64,000 bases of DNA. It comes from an uncultured Amylibacter sp. (lineage in GTDB: Bacteria > Pseudomonadota > Alphaproteobacteria > Rhodobacterales > Rhodobacteraceae). Location of the stretch: contig CAJIZV010000002.1 of NCBI GenBank assembly GCA_905181935.1, positions 186,001-250,000 on the forward strand, in the 5' to 3' direction. Below, one piece after another: positions 10,904 through 20,835 of the stretch. The translations under genes were made by a program, and so were the position numbers. Every line of letters starts with the position of its first letter. Position 1 is the stretch's first letter. Below the pieces are notes generated by a model. It was not told the DNA's origin, did not search any database, and saw only the letters and a program-made list of their open reading frames with translations.

Positions 10904-11959
10904 ATGGTACCTGACGACAAACTTGAGCAAATTTGTGCTCGTTTTGCATATCTTGAAGCTAAAATGGCTGATGGATCTGCAACTAATGAAATTGCAAAGT
11001 TATCAAAAGAATACTCAGACCTTAAGCCTGTAGTAGAACAAATTTATTCATATAATTCATTAATTTCTGATATTTCCGAAACTCAAATAATGCTGAACGA
11101 TCCTGAAATGAAAGCATTGGCTGAGGAAGAATTACCAAATCTAAAGGAAAAATTGCCTGTTGTTGAACATGAGCTATTGTTGTCGCTTTTACCTAAAGAT
11201 GAGGCAGATGATAAACCGGCTATAATTGAAATCCGTGCTGGTACAGGAGGTGATGAAGCTGCATTGTTTGCTGGAGATTTGATACGTATGTATAATCGTT
11301 TTTGTGATAACCAAGGGTGGAAATTTGAAATTGTTGAAGGTAATGAAACTGAACTTGGAGGATATAAAGAGATAATTGCAAATGTTAAAGGTCATGGTGT
11401 TTTTGCTAGACTAAAATATGAAAGTGGTGTGCATCGTGTACAGCGGGTTCCAACTACAGAAAGTGGAGGCCGTGTTCATACATCTGCAGCTACTGTTGCT
11501 ATAATGCCTGAAGCCGAAGCTATAGATCTTGATATTCCGGCGTCTGATATTCGCCTTGATACTTACCGATCATCTGGTGCAGGTGGTCAACATGTCAATA
11601 CGACAGACTCTGCTGTTCGTATAACGCATCTTCCGACGGGTTTGATTGTGACTAGTTCTGAAAAATCACAACATCGAAATCGTGAAATAGCGATGAATGT
11701 TTTACGTACTAGATTATATGATTTACAGCGCCAACAGGCTGCAGACGAACGTGCTGCCACTAGAAAAGACCAAGTTGGTAGTGGTGATCGTTCTGAACGT
11801 ATTCGTACATATAATTATCCGCAAGGTCGTGTCAGTGATCATCGTATTAATCTTACTCTTTATAAACTTGATCAAGTTATGCAGGGGGAATTGAATGAAT
11901 TTATAGATGCCTTAACTGCTGATGATCAAGCAAATAAGCTTTCTGAGTTAAATCCATAA
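10904..11959 (+). CDS. prfA: Peptide chain release factor 1
   Basis: Recognises UAA and UAG in the ribosomal A site and triggers peptide release. With the ATG at 10904 the protein has 351 residues, the usual RF1 length. It carries the catalytic GGQ loop ([20 protein letters not shown] at 227-229) and the stop-codon-reading PxT segment as PTT in [10 protein letters not shown] (about 181-190), which marks RF1 rather than RF2. In-frame TTG/ATG codons at 10880/10883 exist, but AAGGAAAG upstream of 10904 and the family N-terminus favour the later start. The stop overlaps the prmC start (TAATG); PrmC methylates the GGQ glutamine. Confidence 0.96.
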   Translation: MVPDDKLEQICARFAYLEAKMADGSATNEIAKLSKEYSDLKPVVEQIYSYNSLISDISETQIMLNDPEMKALAEEELPNLKEKLPVVEHELLLSLLPKDEADDKPAIIEIRAGTGGDEAALFAGDLIRMYNRFCDNQGWKFEIVEGNETELGGYKEIIANVKGHGVFARLKYESGVHRVQRVPTTESGGRVHTSAATVAIMPEAEAIDLDIPASDIRLDTYRSSGAGGQHVNTTDSAVRITHLPTGLIVTSSEKSQHRNREIAMNVLRTRLYDLQRQQAADERAATRKDQVGSGDRSERIRTYNYPQGRVSDHRINLTLYKLDQVMQGELNEFIDALTADDQANKLSELNP

Positions 11960-12789
11960 TGGCTTTACTGAGCCAAATGATGATTTTAGGAACTGAACGC
12001 TTAAATGAAGTGTCAGGTAATAATTCAGAAAGGGAAGCATTAATTCTGCTTGGATACGTGATGGACCATCAGACATCATTATTACAATATAATCTAGATA
12101 AAGAAATTAGCACTTCCAAACAGAATTTGTTTAAATATGTTGTTGATAAACGTTGTCAATATCAACCAATTTCGCAGATTATTGGGAAACGCTACTTTTG
12201 GAATTATCAATTTCTTGTCACACCTGATGTATTGGACCCACGCCCGGATACTGAAACCTTAATTGAACAAGCACTAGTCATGGGACCTTTTAAACGTATT
12301 TTAGATTTAGGTACGGGCTCAGGCTGTATATTATTAAGTTTGTTAAGCGAATACCCCTTAGCTACTGGCCTTGGTGTGGATGTTTCAGAAAAAGCACTCA
12401 ATGTAGCAAATGAAAATGCCAGTTTATTGGGGATTAATGATCGAGCTCAATTTAGAATCGGAAACTGGTGTGAAGGCTTATTCGAGAAATTTGATCTTAT
12501 TATTTCAAATCCACCCTATATAGCAGAAGTTGATATGAATAATTTATCTAAAGAAGTATTAGACTGGGAACCTAGAATTGCTTTGACACCAGAAGGAGAT
12601 GGTTTAAGTGCGTATAAATCTATTCTAACTTCTGCAGGGCAACTTATGTCTCAGGATGGTACTATAATCCTCGAAATAGGATTTGATCAAGCAGAATCAG
12701 TTACTGCGATTGCATATGAAAATAATTTTCATACAGTTCGTATTATTAAAGATATTAATGATAAAGATCGTGCTCTGGTGATTACATGA
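11959..12789 (+). CDS. prmC: Release-factor glutamine N5-methyltransferase PrmC (HemK)
   Basis: SAM-dependent enzyme that methylates the GGQ glutamine of RF1/RF2. The 276 residues have the helical N-terminal substrate-recognition domain (about 1-85), the SAM motif LDLGTGSGCILLSLL (115-129) and the catalytic NPPY motif at 184-187 (ISNPPYIAEVD). It overlaps prfA by one base, the standard coupled pair. Confidence 0.95.
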   Translation: MALLSQMMILGTERLNEVSGNNSEREALILLGYVMDHQTSLLQYNLDKEISTSKQNLFKYVVDKRCQYQPISQIIGKRYFWNYQFLVTPDVLDPRPDTETLIEQALVMGPFKRILDLGTGSGCILLSLLSEYPLATGLGVDVSEKALNVANENASLLGINDRAQFRIGNWCEGLFEKFDLIISNPPYIAEVDMNNLSKEVLDWEPRIALTPEGDGLSAYKSILTSAGQLMSQDGTIILEIGFDQAESVTAIAYENNFHTVRIIKDINDKDRALVIT

Positions 12790-12884
12790 GTAGAATAAGT
12801 AATTGAAATATTGAATTTATTTTGATTTTAAAAATAATAGTTTTTATCTTGTTTTTATTAGTTAGTTAGTTATAAGATAATATT

Positions 12885-12977
12885 ATAAAGAGAAGCTTTT
12901 ACCTCTTTTGTAGTCCGTAATTAAATGGACATCGCGCAGTAAGCGCTCTTAATTCACAAACAAGGCATTTGGATCTT
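12885..12977 (+). promoter_or_regulatory. Possible structured 5' leader of the DUF4167 gene
   Basis: The 188-bp gap between prmC and the DUF4167 gene ends in a GC-richer, hairpin-prone stretch unlike the AT-rich surroundings. AAAGAG/CTCTTT encloses about 10 nt (near 12888-12910), GTCC/GGAC (about 12914-12931) and GCGC-AGTAA-GCGC (about 12936-12948) follow. From memory, the equivalent interval in rhizobia carries a structured small RNA/5' leader (alpha-r45 type), which makes conservation worth testing. No covariance model was run. Confidence 0.35.
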
Positions 12978-13568
12978 ATGAGAACCTCTAGCAAGTCACG
13001 CTCAAGAAATAAAAATAGTAATAATAATAATAATCGCCGTCAGAATCCAGGTAATGTTATTAATCGCGTTTTTGATAGTTCAGGCCCAGAAGGGCGTGTT
13101 CGAGGAACTCCGCAACAGATTATTGATAAATATCAATCATTAGCTAGTGATGCTATTTTGGCCGGTGATCGCATTGCACATGAAAATCACTTACAACATT
13201 CTGAACACTACTCACGTTTGCTTGTTAACGCACAACGTGAAATGGACGCAAAAAGAGAACAGCAACAAAGTGAAATGGACGCAAAAAGAGAACATCAACA
13301 AAAACAAAATGAGTCTAAAATAGCAAATTCCTCTAATGAGAATAATAATGAACAACCTGCAACTTCAAACATTCCTACTCCACAAGTTGCAAACGGCCAG
13401 GTTACTGAAAGTCAGTCAACTGAAGCTGAGGTGGTTGAAAAGCCTGAAAAGGTAAAAGAAGTTGTTGTTACTAAAAATCGTCGACGTCCCACAAAAACAA
13501 AAATAGTGGAGCCAAAGGTAGAACAGACAACAATAGAGCAATCTTTACCTTCTTCTGAAGAAAATTAG
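12978..13568 (+). CDS. DUF4167 domain protein, RNA-binding-like, basic/low-complexity
   Basis: Conserved alphaproteobacterial protein of unproven function. The N-terminus is very basic and Asn-rich (MRTSSKSRSRNKN, poly-Asn, RRQNPGNVINR). The conserved core follows, VRGTPQQIIDKYQSLASDAI then HENHLQHSEHYSRLL (about 40-85). The rest is low-complexity, Gln/Glu-rich and probably disordered, including an imperfect tandem repeat (EMDAKREQQQS and EMDAKREHQQK). A TTG three codons earlier is open, but the ATG at 12978 gives the family's N-terminus. It ends 5 bp from the convergent rsmA. Confidence 0.85.
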   Translation: MRTSSKSRSRNKNSNNNNNRRQNPGNVINRVFDSSGPEGRVRGTPQQIIDKYQSLASDAILAGDRIAHENHLQHSEHYSRLLVNAQREMDAKREQQQSEMDAKREHQQKQNESKIANSSNENNNEQPATSNIPTPQVANGQVTESQSTEAEVVEKPEKVKEVVVTKNRRRPTKTKIVEPKVEQTTIEQSLPSSEEN

Positions 13569-13573
13569 AAAAT

Positions 13574-14416
13574 TTAATTAAGTGCTCGAGCTAATGCACA
13601 GAATCTTTCAAGATCAATTTCTTCTGCTCTTTGCGTAGGAGCTATATCTACAGATATTAATATATTTTCGATGTCATTAGATAATTTTTTCAAACTAACT
13701 CGAAGCATTTTGCGACGTTGATTAAATGCTGTAGCTACTACACGTTCTAATACTTTTCTATCTGCTGCAAAGCGTGGTTTTTCTAAACGTTCAATATGTA
13801 CAACCGCAGAATTAACTTTTGGTGGGGGGGTAAACGATTTGGGTGAGAGTTCCATTACTATTTTAGCGTTGCAGCGCCATTGTACCATCAATGCTAATCG
13901 CCCATATGCTTTTGAGCCTGGCTGAGCGACTATACGTTTAGCGACTTCTTTTTGAAACATTAAGGTTAGGCTTTCCCAATAAGGAGGCCATTCTTTTGGG
14001 GTTAACCAACGTATAAGAAGTTCAGTTCCTATATTATATGGTAAGTTTGCAACAACCTTTACTGGTGGCCTTAAATAAACTGAAATATCTTCTTTAAGTG
14101 CATCACCAAAAATGACATCTAATCGCCCACCATAATGTTGTGATATTTGCTGTAAAATAGGAGTAAGTCTTTCATCGCGCTCAACGGCTAGAACACGCCT
14201 TGCACCCGAATGTAATAACGCACGTGTTAGACCGCCAGGGCCTGGACCAATTTCAAGTACATCATACTTTTTTAAGTCTCCGGCTTGTTGTGCAATCTTA
14301 TTTGTTAGGTTTAAATCTAATAGAAAATTTTGGCCTAATGATTTTTTTGCGATTAGCCCATTATTTTCGATTATTTCTCTAAGCGGTGGTAGGCCATCGA
14401 TTGTATTTGAAGTCAT
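13574..14416 (-). CDS. rsmA: 16S rRNA dimethyladenosine transferase RsmA (KsgA)
   Basis: Dimethylates the two adjacent adenosines of the 3'-terminal hairpin of 16S rRNA (A1518/A1519 in E. coli numbering), a late 30S assembly checkpoint. The 280 residues show [16 protein letters not shown] at about 27-42, the SAM motif [15 protein letters not shown], and the catalytic NLPYNIG. Last gene of the lptF-lptG-lptD-surA-pdxA-rsmA run; its start overlaps the pdxA stop by one base. The surA-pdxA-rsmA order is classical in proteobacteria. Confidence 0.96.
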   Translation of the reverse strand: MTSNTIDGLPPLREIIENNGLIAKKSLGQNFLLDLNLTNKIAQQAGDLKKYDVLEIGPGPGGLTRALLHSGARRVLAVERDERLTPILQQISQHYGGRLDVIFGDALKEDISVYLRPPVKVVANLPYNIGTELLIRWLTPKEWPPYWESLTLMFQKEVAKRIVAQPGSKAYGRLALMVQWRCNAKIVMELSPKSFTPPPKVNSAVVHIERLEKPRFAADRKVLERVVATAFNQRRKMLRVSLKKLSNDIENILISVDIAPTQRAEEIDLERFCALARALN

Positions 14417-15396
14417 TATTTCTCTCTGATTTTAGCCATTTTATACGCAATCTTTAAAGCATTAATTAGGCTACTAGGATTAGCATTTCGTGTACCTGCA
14501 AGTTCGAATGCTGTACCATGGTCCGGTGATGTTCGAATAAATGGCAAGCCTAGAGTTGTATTAACTCCACCATAAAAATCAATTGCTTTTAGTGGTATTA
14601 AAGCCTGATCATGATACATGCAGATTGCCACATCATAATTCTTACGCGCTTGTTCATGAAACATTGTATCTGCAGACATTGGTCCTAGTATATTCATACC
14701 CTCAGTCCGCAACTTCTTTAATACTGGTATAATAATATTATTTTCTTCATTTCCAAATGTACCATCTTCACCTGCATGTGGATTTAGACCAGCGACAGAT
14801 ATTCGTGGTTTATCAATTTCAAAGTCTTTAGATAGTGCTCTGTGTGTTGTCTTAATTGTATTTATTAATAATTCTTGGGATAACATAGATGACACTTTAT
14901 TTAATGCTATGTGGATAGTGACTGGTACAACACGGAGTTTGTCAGATAACAACATCATTACCGAGGCTTTTTTGTCGCCTAAGTGGGCTAAAAATTCAGT
15001 ATGTCCAGGGTAGGCAAAATTAGCACCATCTTTTAAAACTTTTTTATTAATTGGATTAGTACAAATAGCACTAACTGCTCTAGATTGTACCATATTTACT
15101 GCGCGCTCTATTACTTGAATTGTTGCCAGTGCATTTTCAGGTTGTGAGCCTTTTAGAGATGGCATTTCAGGAAATTTATGATGTAATACTGGTAGTATTC
15201 CTTTGCCTATCTCAAAACATTCAAGTGAATTTTTGATGATTTGGAAAGGTTCTTTATTACTGCGCGAATGTAAATGTGAAGCATCTGCTATTAGAAAAAA
15301 TGGTATGGAGCCATTCAATCTTTTAGAAGCCTCAAATGTTAGGTCTATGCCTATTCCATTTGGATCTCCACAAGTAAGTGCAATTGGTAAAATCAT
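14416..15396 (-). CDS. pdxA: 4-hydroxythreonine-4-phosphate dehydrogenase PdxA
   Basis: NAD-dependent oxidation and decarboxylation of 4-phosphohydroxy-L-threonine in the DXP-dependent vitamin B6 pathway. The 326 residues show [14 protein letters not shown] at the N-terminus, the metal-ligand motif [23 protein letters not shown], and the C-terminal [17 protein letters not shown]. It overlaps surA by four bases (ATGA) and rsmA by one, so it is translated in a coupled row with outer-membrane and ribosome genes. Confidence 0.96.
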   Translation of the reverse strand: MILPIALTCGDPNGIGIDLTFEASKRLNGSIPFFLIADASHLHSRSNKEPFQIIKNSLECFEIGKGILPVLHHKFPEMPSLKGSQPENALATIQVIERAVNMVQSRAVSAICTNPINKKVLKDGANFAYPGHTEFLAHLGDKKASVMMLLSDKLRVVPVTIHIALNKVSSMLSQELLINTIKTTHRALSKDFEIDKPRISVAGLNPHAGEDGTFGNEENNIIIPVLKKLRTEGMNILGPMSADTMFHEQARKNYDVAICMYHDQALIPLKAIDFYGGVNTTLGLPFIRTSPDHGTAFELAGTRNANPSSLINALKIAYKMAKIREK

Positions 15397-16289
15397 TTTA
15401 TAATGATAAAAGCATTATCTTTAAGTTCTTGAAGATAATTATTGCTAAGATTTGTAAGTTTTTTATTAATTAACATGTCTCTGATGGTTTTACGGTCAGT
15501 TTTAATAATAGAACTTATCCTTGAACAAACCATTAGTATAGAAATATTTCCTTGTGAATTAATAATTTCCTTTGTCTCATTAACATCAAGTTCAATTAGT
15601 TCAGTTGCAATACTGGGTAAAATTTCTTGGGTTGAAACTGTAACTGTAGCAAAAGAACTTTCATTATATTTTTTTGATATTGCACGCATATCTAGACAGT
15701 TATCTACTTCGTTTTGTATTGTTAGTACTTTGTTTATTTTGCTTTTTTTATTAGTAATATTAGGTAGAGTTAAAATAACATAGTTAATAGTTTCAGGAGT
15801 TTGTGAACCAGTAAAAGTTTTATCTTTTGATGCGATATCGATTTCTTCTTTGCTAATAAAAGTCAATTTTCTGAAACGAATGCTGATAACTTCACGCCAT
15901 ATAATTCCTACTTTTATGAAGTTTTTAAACGTTTCAGAAGAAATATTGCGTGATTTTAGATATTCTAATAACTCAACTGCAGTTAATTTTCCACGTGAAG
16001 CAAAATTATTAATACCAGATTTAATATCATTTTCACTTGGTGAAATGTTTAATTCTATTCCTGCTTGCATATATAAACGCTCATTTATTAGTAAATTAAT
16101 TATATTATTTTGTGTGATATTTTTCTCTCCAAAAGCTTGCATCATTTGTTTACGTTGAGTTATTTCATAATTAGTAATGACTTGGTCATTGACTTTGACG
16201 GCAATTCGAAAAAGATTATTTTCTTTTGGAGTAGCCACATTGGGTAATATCAGGATTACAAACGTTAATATGGATATAAATATTTTCAT
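15393..16289 (-). CDS. surA: SurA-type periplasmic chaperone, short form
   Basis: Periplasmic chaperone for outer-membrane protein folding, encoded right after its likely client lptD. The N-terminal 20 residues form a signal peptide (hydrophobic ISILTFVILILPNV). The SurA N-terminal domain follows: VNDQVITNYEITQRKQMMQA, then LINERLYMQAGIELNI (about 35-85). The protein has 298 residues against roughly 400-430 for classical SurA. Only one parvulin-like region can be placed (about 165-260) and it is so divergent that isomerase activity is doubtful. Assignment rests mainly on the N-terminal domain and the lptD-surA-pdxA-rsmA order. Confidence 0.8.
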   Translation of the reverse strand: MKIFISILTFVILILPNVATPKENNLFRIAVKVNDQVITNYEITQRKQMMQAFGEKNITQNNIINLLINERLYMQAGIELNISPSENDIKSGINNFASRGKLTAVELLEYLKSRNISSETFKNFIKVGIIWREVISIRFRKLTFISKEEIDIASKDKTFTGSQTPETINYVILTLPNITNKKSKINKVLTIQNEVDNCLDMRAISKKYNESSFATVTVSTQEILPSIATELIELDVNETKEIINSQGNISILMVCSRISSIIKTDRKTIRDMLINKKLTNLSNNYLQELKDNAFIIIK

Positions 16290-16301
16290 TTTATTACTTT
16301 T

Positions 16302-18485
16302 TTAAGCTCCACAACTGTTATTAAATTTAACTTTTTTAATATTTGAACCCAAACCTGACAAAAACACTTGTATGCCTACTGTCTGGTTTGTTTTACCAGA
16401 TTCGTTATATTGTAACGATAACGATAAATTTACTTTAGCACACTCGTTCTCGTACATAATTCCAAAATTCCCATTGATTGGTTTATGTGTATTAATATTC
16501 TGACGCCAATCTGCCGAAAAAACCCAATTTTGATTTAAATTGTAAGAACTGCCCAAATTAATTTCGTGTTGACGGTTGTCAATATTAAGAACACTTTTCT
16601 TATCTAACCATACATAACCTAAACCAATTTTATATTTATCGTTTTGGAAGTTCAATTTCGTTTCATGTTTTGATGAATCAAATGAATCGTCTAGTAGTAA
16701 TCGTGTCAAAAGACTAAAATCTTTAGGAGAGTTTAAACTAAATGCACCTACATAGTCAGAATTTTTCATATCTAATCCAGTAGACTTAGAAGGGTCAAAT
16801 TGTTTAAGGTTTTTAAGTCTAAATACACGGCCTGCTGTTGTGGAAAAATTCCATCCACTCGGGTTATATATAAGATATTTAGCACCAATATTAGAACGTA
16901 ATCCTGCTTCTGTTTCGTCAAATCCGGGAAAACGATTAATTGAAAATAAATTACTTTCTTCAAATTCTGCTGTCGTACTATCTGCTGTATTAGCGTCTTT
17001 ATTAATTGAACCTAAAGTTGCGTTAGGTGCCCATATAACTTGGGCGATTGGTTCTACCACATGTGTTATTGCATGATTATTTCGTTTAATTGGATATCTA
17101 ACTTCAAAAAGAGCAATGGGGATCGCATTTGAATAAAAATCTCCTTGCGAAAGATATGAGTTGTTATTTATTTGTGCTCTTGCACCAAAGTTAATACCTG
17201 ATTGTGCAATCCAATATTTTCGCCATGCTACAATGCCGCCAATTCGAGAATATTGATTGATAGTTCCATTTGCCAAGGTAACTGACTGCGCCGTTAACGC
17301 AAATCTACCGCCACCTAAGCTATTATCATAGTTTTTTTGATAAAAGAATTCAGGCAAAACTATAGGAACATTTGGATCCTCTTCACGGCTTCCATTTCCA
17401 TCAAAATCTTTGTATCTAAAACTTTGAGTAAATGATCCGCCTAATTGAAAATACTTATCAGAGCCAGTTTTACTTATCTTAAAAAAGCTCTTAAGACGAT
17501 CATCTTCCGGGTCAGCATAATTAAATTTATCTTTAAAAGATTTTTCGCCTTTTGCTAAGTTAACTGAACTAGCAATATCAATCTTAAAATTTGCTAGGTA
17601 GTTCTCTCTAAGATTTAAGGATCCTTCACTTTCAAAGAATCCATCAAAATTTCTGTAACCTGATTTATTGTTAAGGGCCATTGCACTTGATAGCTCATAG
17701 CTACCGTTAATTGTTTTCCTACGATACTGACTTTCTAAAATAAAGTTTCTTTTAGATGAAATATATGGGGTGAGGGTTATATCGCTCTGATCATTAATTA
17801 CTTTATAGTATGGTATCTTTGTTGTTATGCCTAAAGTGTTTGATGTTGATAATTGAGGAACTAATACGCCACTTGCGCGTGTTACCCCAGGTTCTGGGAT
17901 GTTTAGTTTTGGAATATAAAGTACTGGCAGCCCCAAAAAGTCAAGTGTGGCATTGTCAAAATATATTTTACGTTTAGCTTTGTTATGGCTTATACGTTTT
18001 GCACGAATTTGCCAAAATGGAACTGAGTTTTCCGAACATACATAACAGGTTGATGCTATAACTGTATGAAAAATGTTATATTCCTGAGATTGACGATCCA
18101 GCTTTTGAGAAGAAATTTGGAGTTGTTCATTAATTAGTGCTCGTGCACCCAATATTATTCCTTTTTGAAGTTTTGTATTTATTCTGGCATTGTTGCCAGA
18201 CGTCATGCCATGATCAACACCTTGAAGCGTAAATTTTCCAATGATATTTATCTCATCACTCGTTTGGTCGTAAGAAATTTCTTGTGCTTCTAAAGTTGTA
18301 TTCTCATAGAAAACTTTAATATTTCCTTTTGCTATTAATATTCCAGTTGTTTTGTCATATGAAATCATATCAGCAATAAGGCTTGCGGGGTGTTCTTGAC
18401 CTTCCACAAATTGAGGCACAAGTACTACAAAAAAGATTGTAAAATAAAAGTAAAAGAGGCGCATTATTTTTTTAATCCTATCCAT
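16302..18485 (-). CDS. lptD: LPS-assembly outer-membrane protein LptD
   Basis: Outer-membrane barrel that, with LptE, inserts lipopolysaccharide into the outer leaflet. It has a signal peptide (hydrophobic YFYFTIFFVVLVPQF), an N-terminal OstA/LptA-like beta-jellyroll (about 30-165, with IAKGNIKVFYENTTLEAQ) and a C-terminal domain of some 550 residues rich in alternating beta strands. Two Cys in TCYVCSENS and two near the C-terminus (NECAK and NNSCGA) match the inter-domain disulfide pattern of LptD. I take the ATG at 18485, which gives a basic n-region and an 8-base overlap with lptG; ATG 18464 is an alternative. Confidence 0.93.
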   Translation of the reverse strand: MDRIKKIMRLFYFYFTIFFVVLVPQFVEGQEHPASLIADMISYDKTTGILIAKGNIKVFYENTTLEAQEISYDQTSDEINIIGKFTLQGVDHGMTSGNNARINTKLQKGIILGARALINEQLQISSQKLDRQSQEYNIFHTVIASTCYVCSENSVPFWQIRAKRISHNKAKRKIYFDNATLDFLGLPVLYIPKLNIPEPGVTRASGVLVPQLSTSNTLGITTKIPYYKVINDQSDITLTPYISSKRNFILESQYRRKTINGSYELSSAMALNNKSGYRNFDGFFESEGSLNLRENYLANFKIDIASSVNLAKGEKSFKDKFNYADPEDDRLKSFFKISKTGSDKYFQLGGSFTQSFRYKDFDGNGSREEDPNVPIVLPEFFYQKNYDNSLGGGRFALTAQSVTLANGTINQYSRIGGIVAWRKYWIAQSGINFGARAQINNNSYLSQGDFYSNAIPIALFEVRYPIKRNNHAITHVVEPIAQVIWAPNATLGSINKDANTADSTTAEFEESNLFSINRFPGFDETEAGLRSNIGAKYLIYNPSGWNFSTTAGRVFRLKNLKQFDPSKSTGLDMKNSDYVGAFSLNSPKDFSLLTRLLLDDSFDSSKHETKLNFQNDKYKIGLGYVWLDKKSVLNIDNRQHEINLGSSYNLNQNWVFSADWRQNINTHKPINGNFGIMYENECAKVNLSLSLQYNESGKTNQTVGIQVFLSGLGSNIKKVKFNNSCGA

Positions 18486-19578
18486 CTTCATAATGCAAAA
18501 ATAAAGCAATAGCTACAAGCCCTGCTGATAAAACTGGACACCATGTTGCGATCATAAGTGGAATTTCTCCTGATCGACCAAGTGTAATAGAAAAATTTTG
18601 AAAAAAGTGTAGTGAAAATCCAAAAATAACAGCACTTGTAACAGATAATCCCAAATTATTTTTCCTTACATTTTTTAGTGTAAATACACATCCAATAAGT
18701 ATCATTATTATGAATAGAAATGGTCGAGCGTATTGTTCCATTTGTTTGGATTTATATTTTAATATTGAAAATCCAGATGATTTTACTTTAATTATTTGTT
18801 TATTCATATTCCAAGGTGATATTGTATCTGGGCTAGCGTAACCCTCCAAGAGTTGTGTAGGTGTAATATCTGTTGGGATGCGTAAAAAATTAATTGTTTC
18901 TGATCCACTTTTTGGATCAGTTAAAGTTTTTTCATCAGTCCATTTCACACCTTGAGTAAGAATAAATTCATTTGGGTTTAAAAAACCTGTTTTAGCAAAA
19001 AATCGATTTATAATGTCTCCATCCAGATTATAATTAAATATTGATATATTATGTAAAATTTTACCATTATCTGATGCTGAACTTGCTTTAATTATCTGGT
19101 TTCCATTCAATGAGGTTTGACGCATCCAGTAACCATTATCATTTATCAGAATTGTTGGATGCTTTGCATTATTCAGCATATCTAACTTTTGCTCATATGA
19201 GTTAATCATTTTGCCTGCAATAGGATCTAAAAAAAATATCGAAAATATACCAAGCATAAAGGCAGTAAATATGACGGATAAAAGACTTTTTAGTGCTGAT
19301 AATCCAGAGGCTCTAGAAATTATAAACTCATTACTCCTAGCCAAACCTACACTAAAAGTAAGGCTGGAGAGCATCATTATCAAAGGCATAGCTAATGATA
19401 AATAAGTTGTTGTGCGCAAAAAACTTAAAGAAAGAGCATTTTTTATTGGAGATTCTAGTCCATTTAAACGGTTAAGGTTTGTTATAAAGTCAAATAACAA
19501 AACTAATAAGCCTATTGCTAAAAATACACGGATAAAGCTTATAAAAAAACGTTTTGCGAAGTATATAGCAAGTGTCAT
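18478..19578 (-). CDS. lptG: LPS export ABC transporter permease LptG
   Basis: Inner-membrane permease that, with LptF and the LptB ATPase, extracts LPS and pushes it onto the Lpt bridge. The 366 residues show the LptF/G layout: three N-terminal membrane helices (about 10-120), a large periplasmic beta domain (about 125-265), then three C-terminal helices. Its start overlaps the lptF stop by four bases and its end overlaps lptD. lptB is not in the window. Confidence 0.94.
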   Translation of the reverse strand: MTLAIYFAKRFFISFIRVFLAIGLLVLLFDFITNLNRLNGLESPIKNALSLSFLRTTTYLSLAMPLIMMLSSLTFSVGLARSNEFIISRASGLSALKSLLSVIFTAFMLGIFSIFFLDPIAGKMINSYEQKLDMLNNAKHPTILINDNGYWMRQTSLNGNQIIKASSASDNGKILHNISIFNYNLDGDIINRFFAKTGFLNPNEFILTQGVKWTDEKTLTDPKSGSETINFLRIPTDITPTQLLEGYASPDTISPWNMNKQIIKVKSSGFSILKYKSKQMEQYARPFLFIIMILIGCVFTLKNVRKNNLGLSVTSAVIFGFSLHFFQNFSITLGRSGEIPLMIATWCPVLSAGLVAIALFLHYEDG

Positions 19579-20702
19579 AAATGAACCTTATTCGCTTTTT
19601 GGTGAAGCCCCGTAGTGCCTTTTGACGCATGCCAAATCATAAATGTAATTAAAAATGAACATAAAAATGGAGAACCATACTGTAGTAACCAGAGAATAGG
19701 TGTATCTGCTGTCCAAGATTTAGTCACGCCACGAAATAAATCAAATCCTGCTATTATTAATACACTAATCACAATTCTACTTGTATATCCTGATCTATTG
19801 TAGCCCCCAATTAAAAGACTTATCATCCCTAACGTAGGAAAAAGAAGTGCAAGCAAAGTCTTTGCATGCCTATCGTGATACAATGATACTGCGCGCCCAA
19901 GTATTGGGTCATCATCAGAAAGTTTTGAAATCTTTTGCTTTAATTTTAAACTATTTAGTTCAGAAATACTATTTTTTCTGGTTGTTATACCTTTTTCTAA
20001 TTGGGTAAGATCAAATGCAAGTGAGCTAAAACCCAATAGATTAAATGCTTTGGTAATAGTATTGTAACTCTGAGTTGAGCCTATTTGCAAAAGCAAAGTA
20101 GTTTTCCCATCGTTAGTTACCACTTGTCCACTTTTAGCTATATGAGTAATTGTTATATCAGCGGACACTTGCTCTTGAATCAGAATATCTTTTAATTGCC
20201 CATTAGATCCCTTTTCACCAAAAAAGAATATGTATTTGTTTTGGGATGATATAAATTTATTTGGGATAATTATCTGAGTTAAATATTCCCTTTTGATTTC
20301 ATCCTGAGTATCTAAAAATTTTGATTGCGCCATTGGTCCTAAATAATGAACTATAATAAATAGTAATGTGAAACATATACTACCAAATATAAAAAATGGT
20401 TTAGCTAAATATGTAAAAGAACGACCAACACTCATTATTACTAATAACTCTGATTCGTTAAATAATCGGTTGGTTAATAATATAGCAGCGATAAATCCAG
20501 AAATTGGTATTGCAGTAATAAGCACTTTAGGGAGTAAAAGAAAAACTAGCTCTGAAACGATTGAAGCAGGCTGACCATTTTCAGTTACAATACTGATTAT
20601 TCCTAAAGCCTGATTTAATAATAGGATACCTGAAATAATAAAGCAGAAAAAGAAAAATGGGCCAATTAATTGAGCTAATATATATCTATCAATTTTTGTC
20701 AC
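19575..20702 (-). CDS. lptF: LPS export ABC transporter permease LptF
   Basis: Partner permease of LptG in the LptB2FG LPS extractor. The 375 residues share the same topology, with helices near residues 10-110, a periplasmic beta domain and a C-terminal helix trio (RHAKTLLALLFPTLGMISLL and following). The N-terminus (MTKIDRYILAQLIGPFFFF) is typical of LptF. First gene of a six-gene minus-strand run; divergent from pepA across 133 bp of AT-rich sequence that should hold both promoters. Confidence 0.94.
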   Translation of the reverse strand: MTKIDRYILAQLIGPFFFFCFIISGILLLNQALGIISIVTENGQPASIVSELVFLLLPKVLITAIPISGFIAAILLTNRLFNESELLVIMSVGRSFTYLAKPFFIFGSICFTLLFIIVHYLGPMAQSKFLDTQDEIKREYLTQIIIPNKFISSQNKYIFFFGEKGSNGQLKDILIQEQVSADITITHIAKSGQVVTNDGKTTLLLQIGSTQSYNTITKAFNLLGFSSLAFDLTQLEKGITTRKNSISELNSLKLKQKISKLSDDDPILGRAVSLYHDRHAKTLLALLFPTLGMISLLIGGYNRSGYTSRIVISVLIIAGFDLFRGVTKSWTADTPILWLLQYGSPFLCSFLITFMIWHASKGTTGLHQKANKVHL

Positions 20703-20835
20703 AGCGGCCTGTTTATGTTGAACTTATTTGTTAAATTATCTTTATCTTATTCTTGACTGTAATGACAGTGTTATGTCCTCTTGTATCTAATTTATGGTTA
20801 GGTTTAAATACAGTATAATTTAAAAGGAAATTCTT

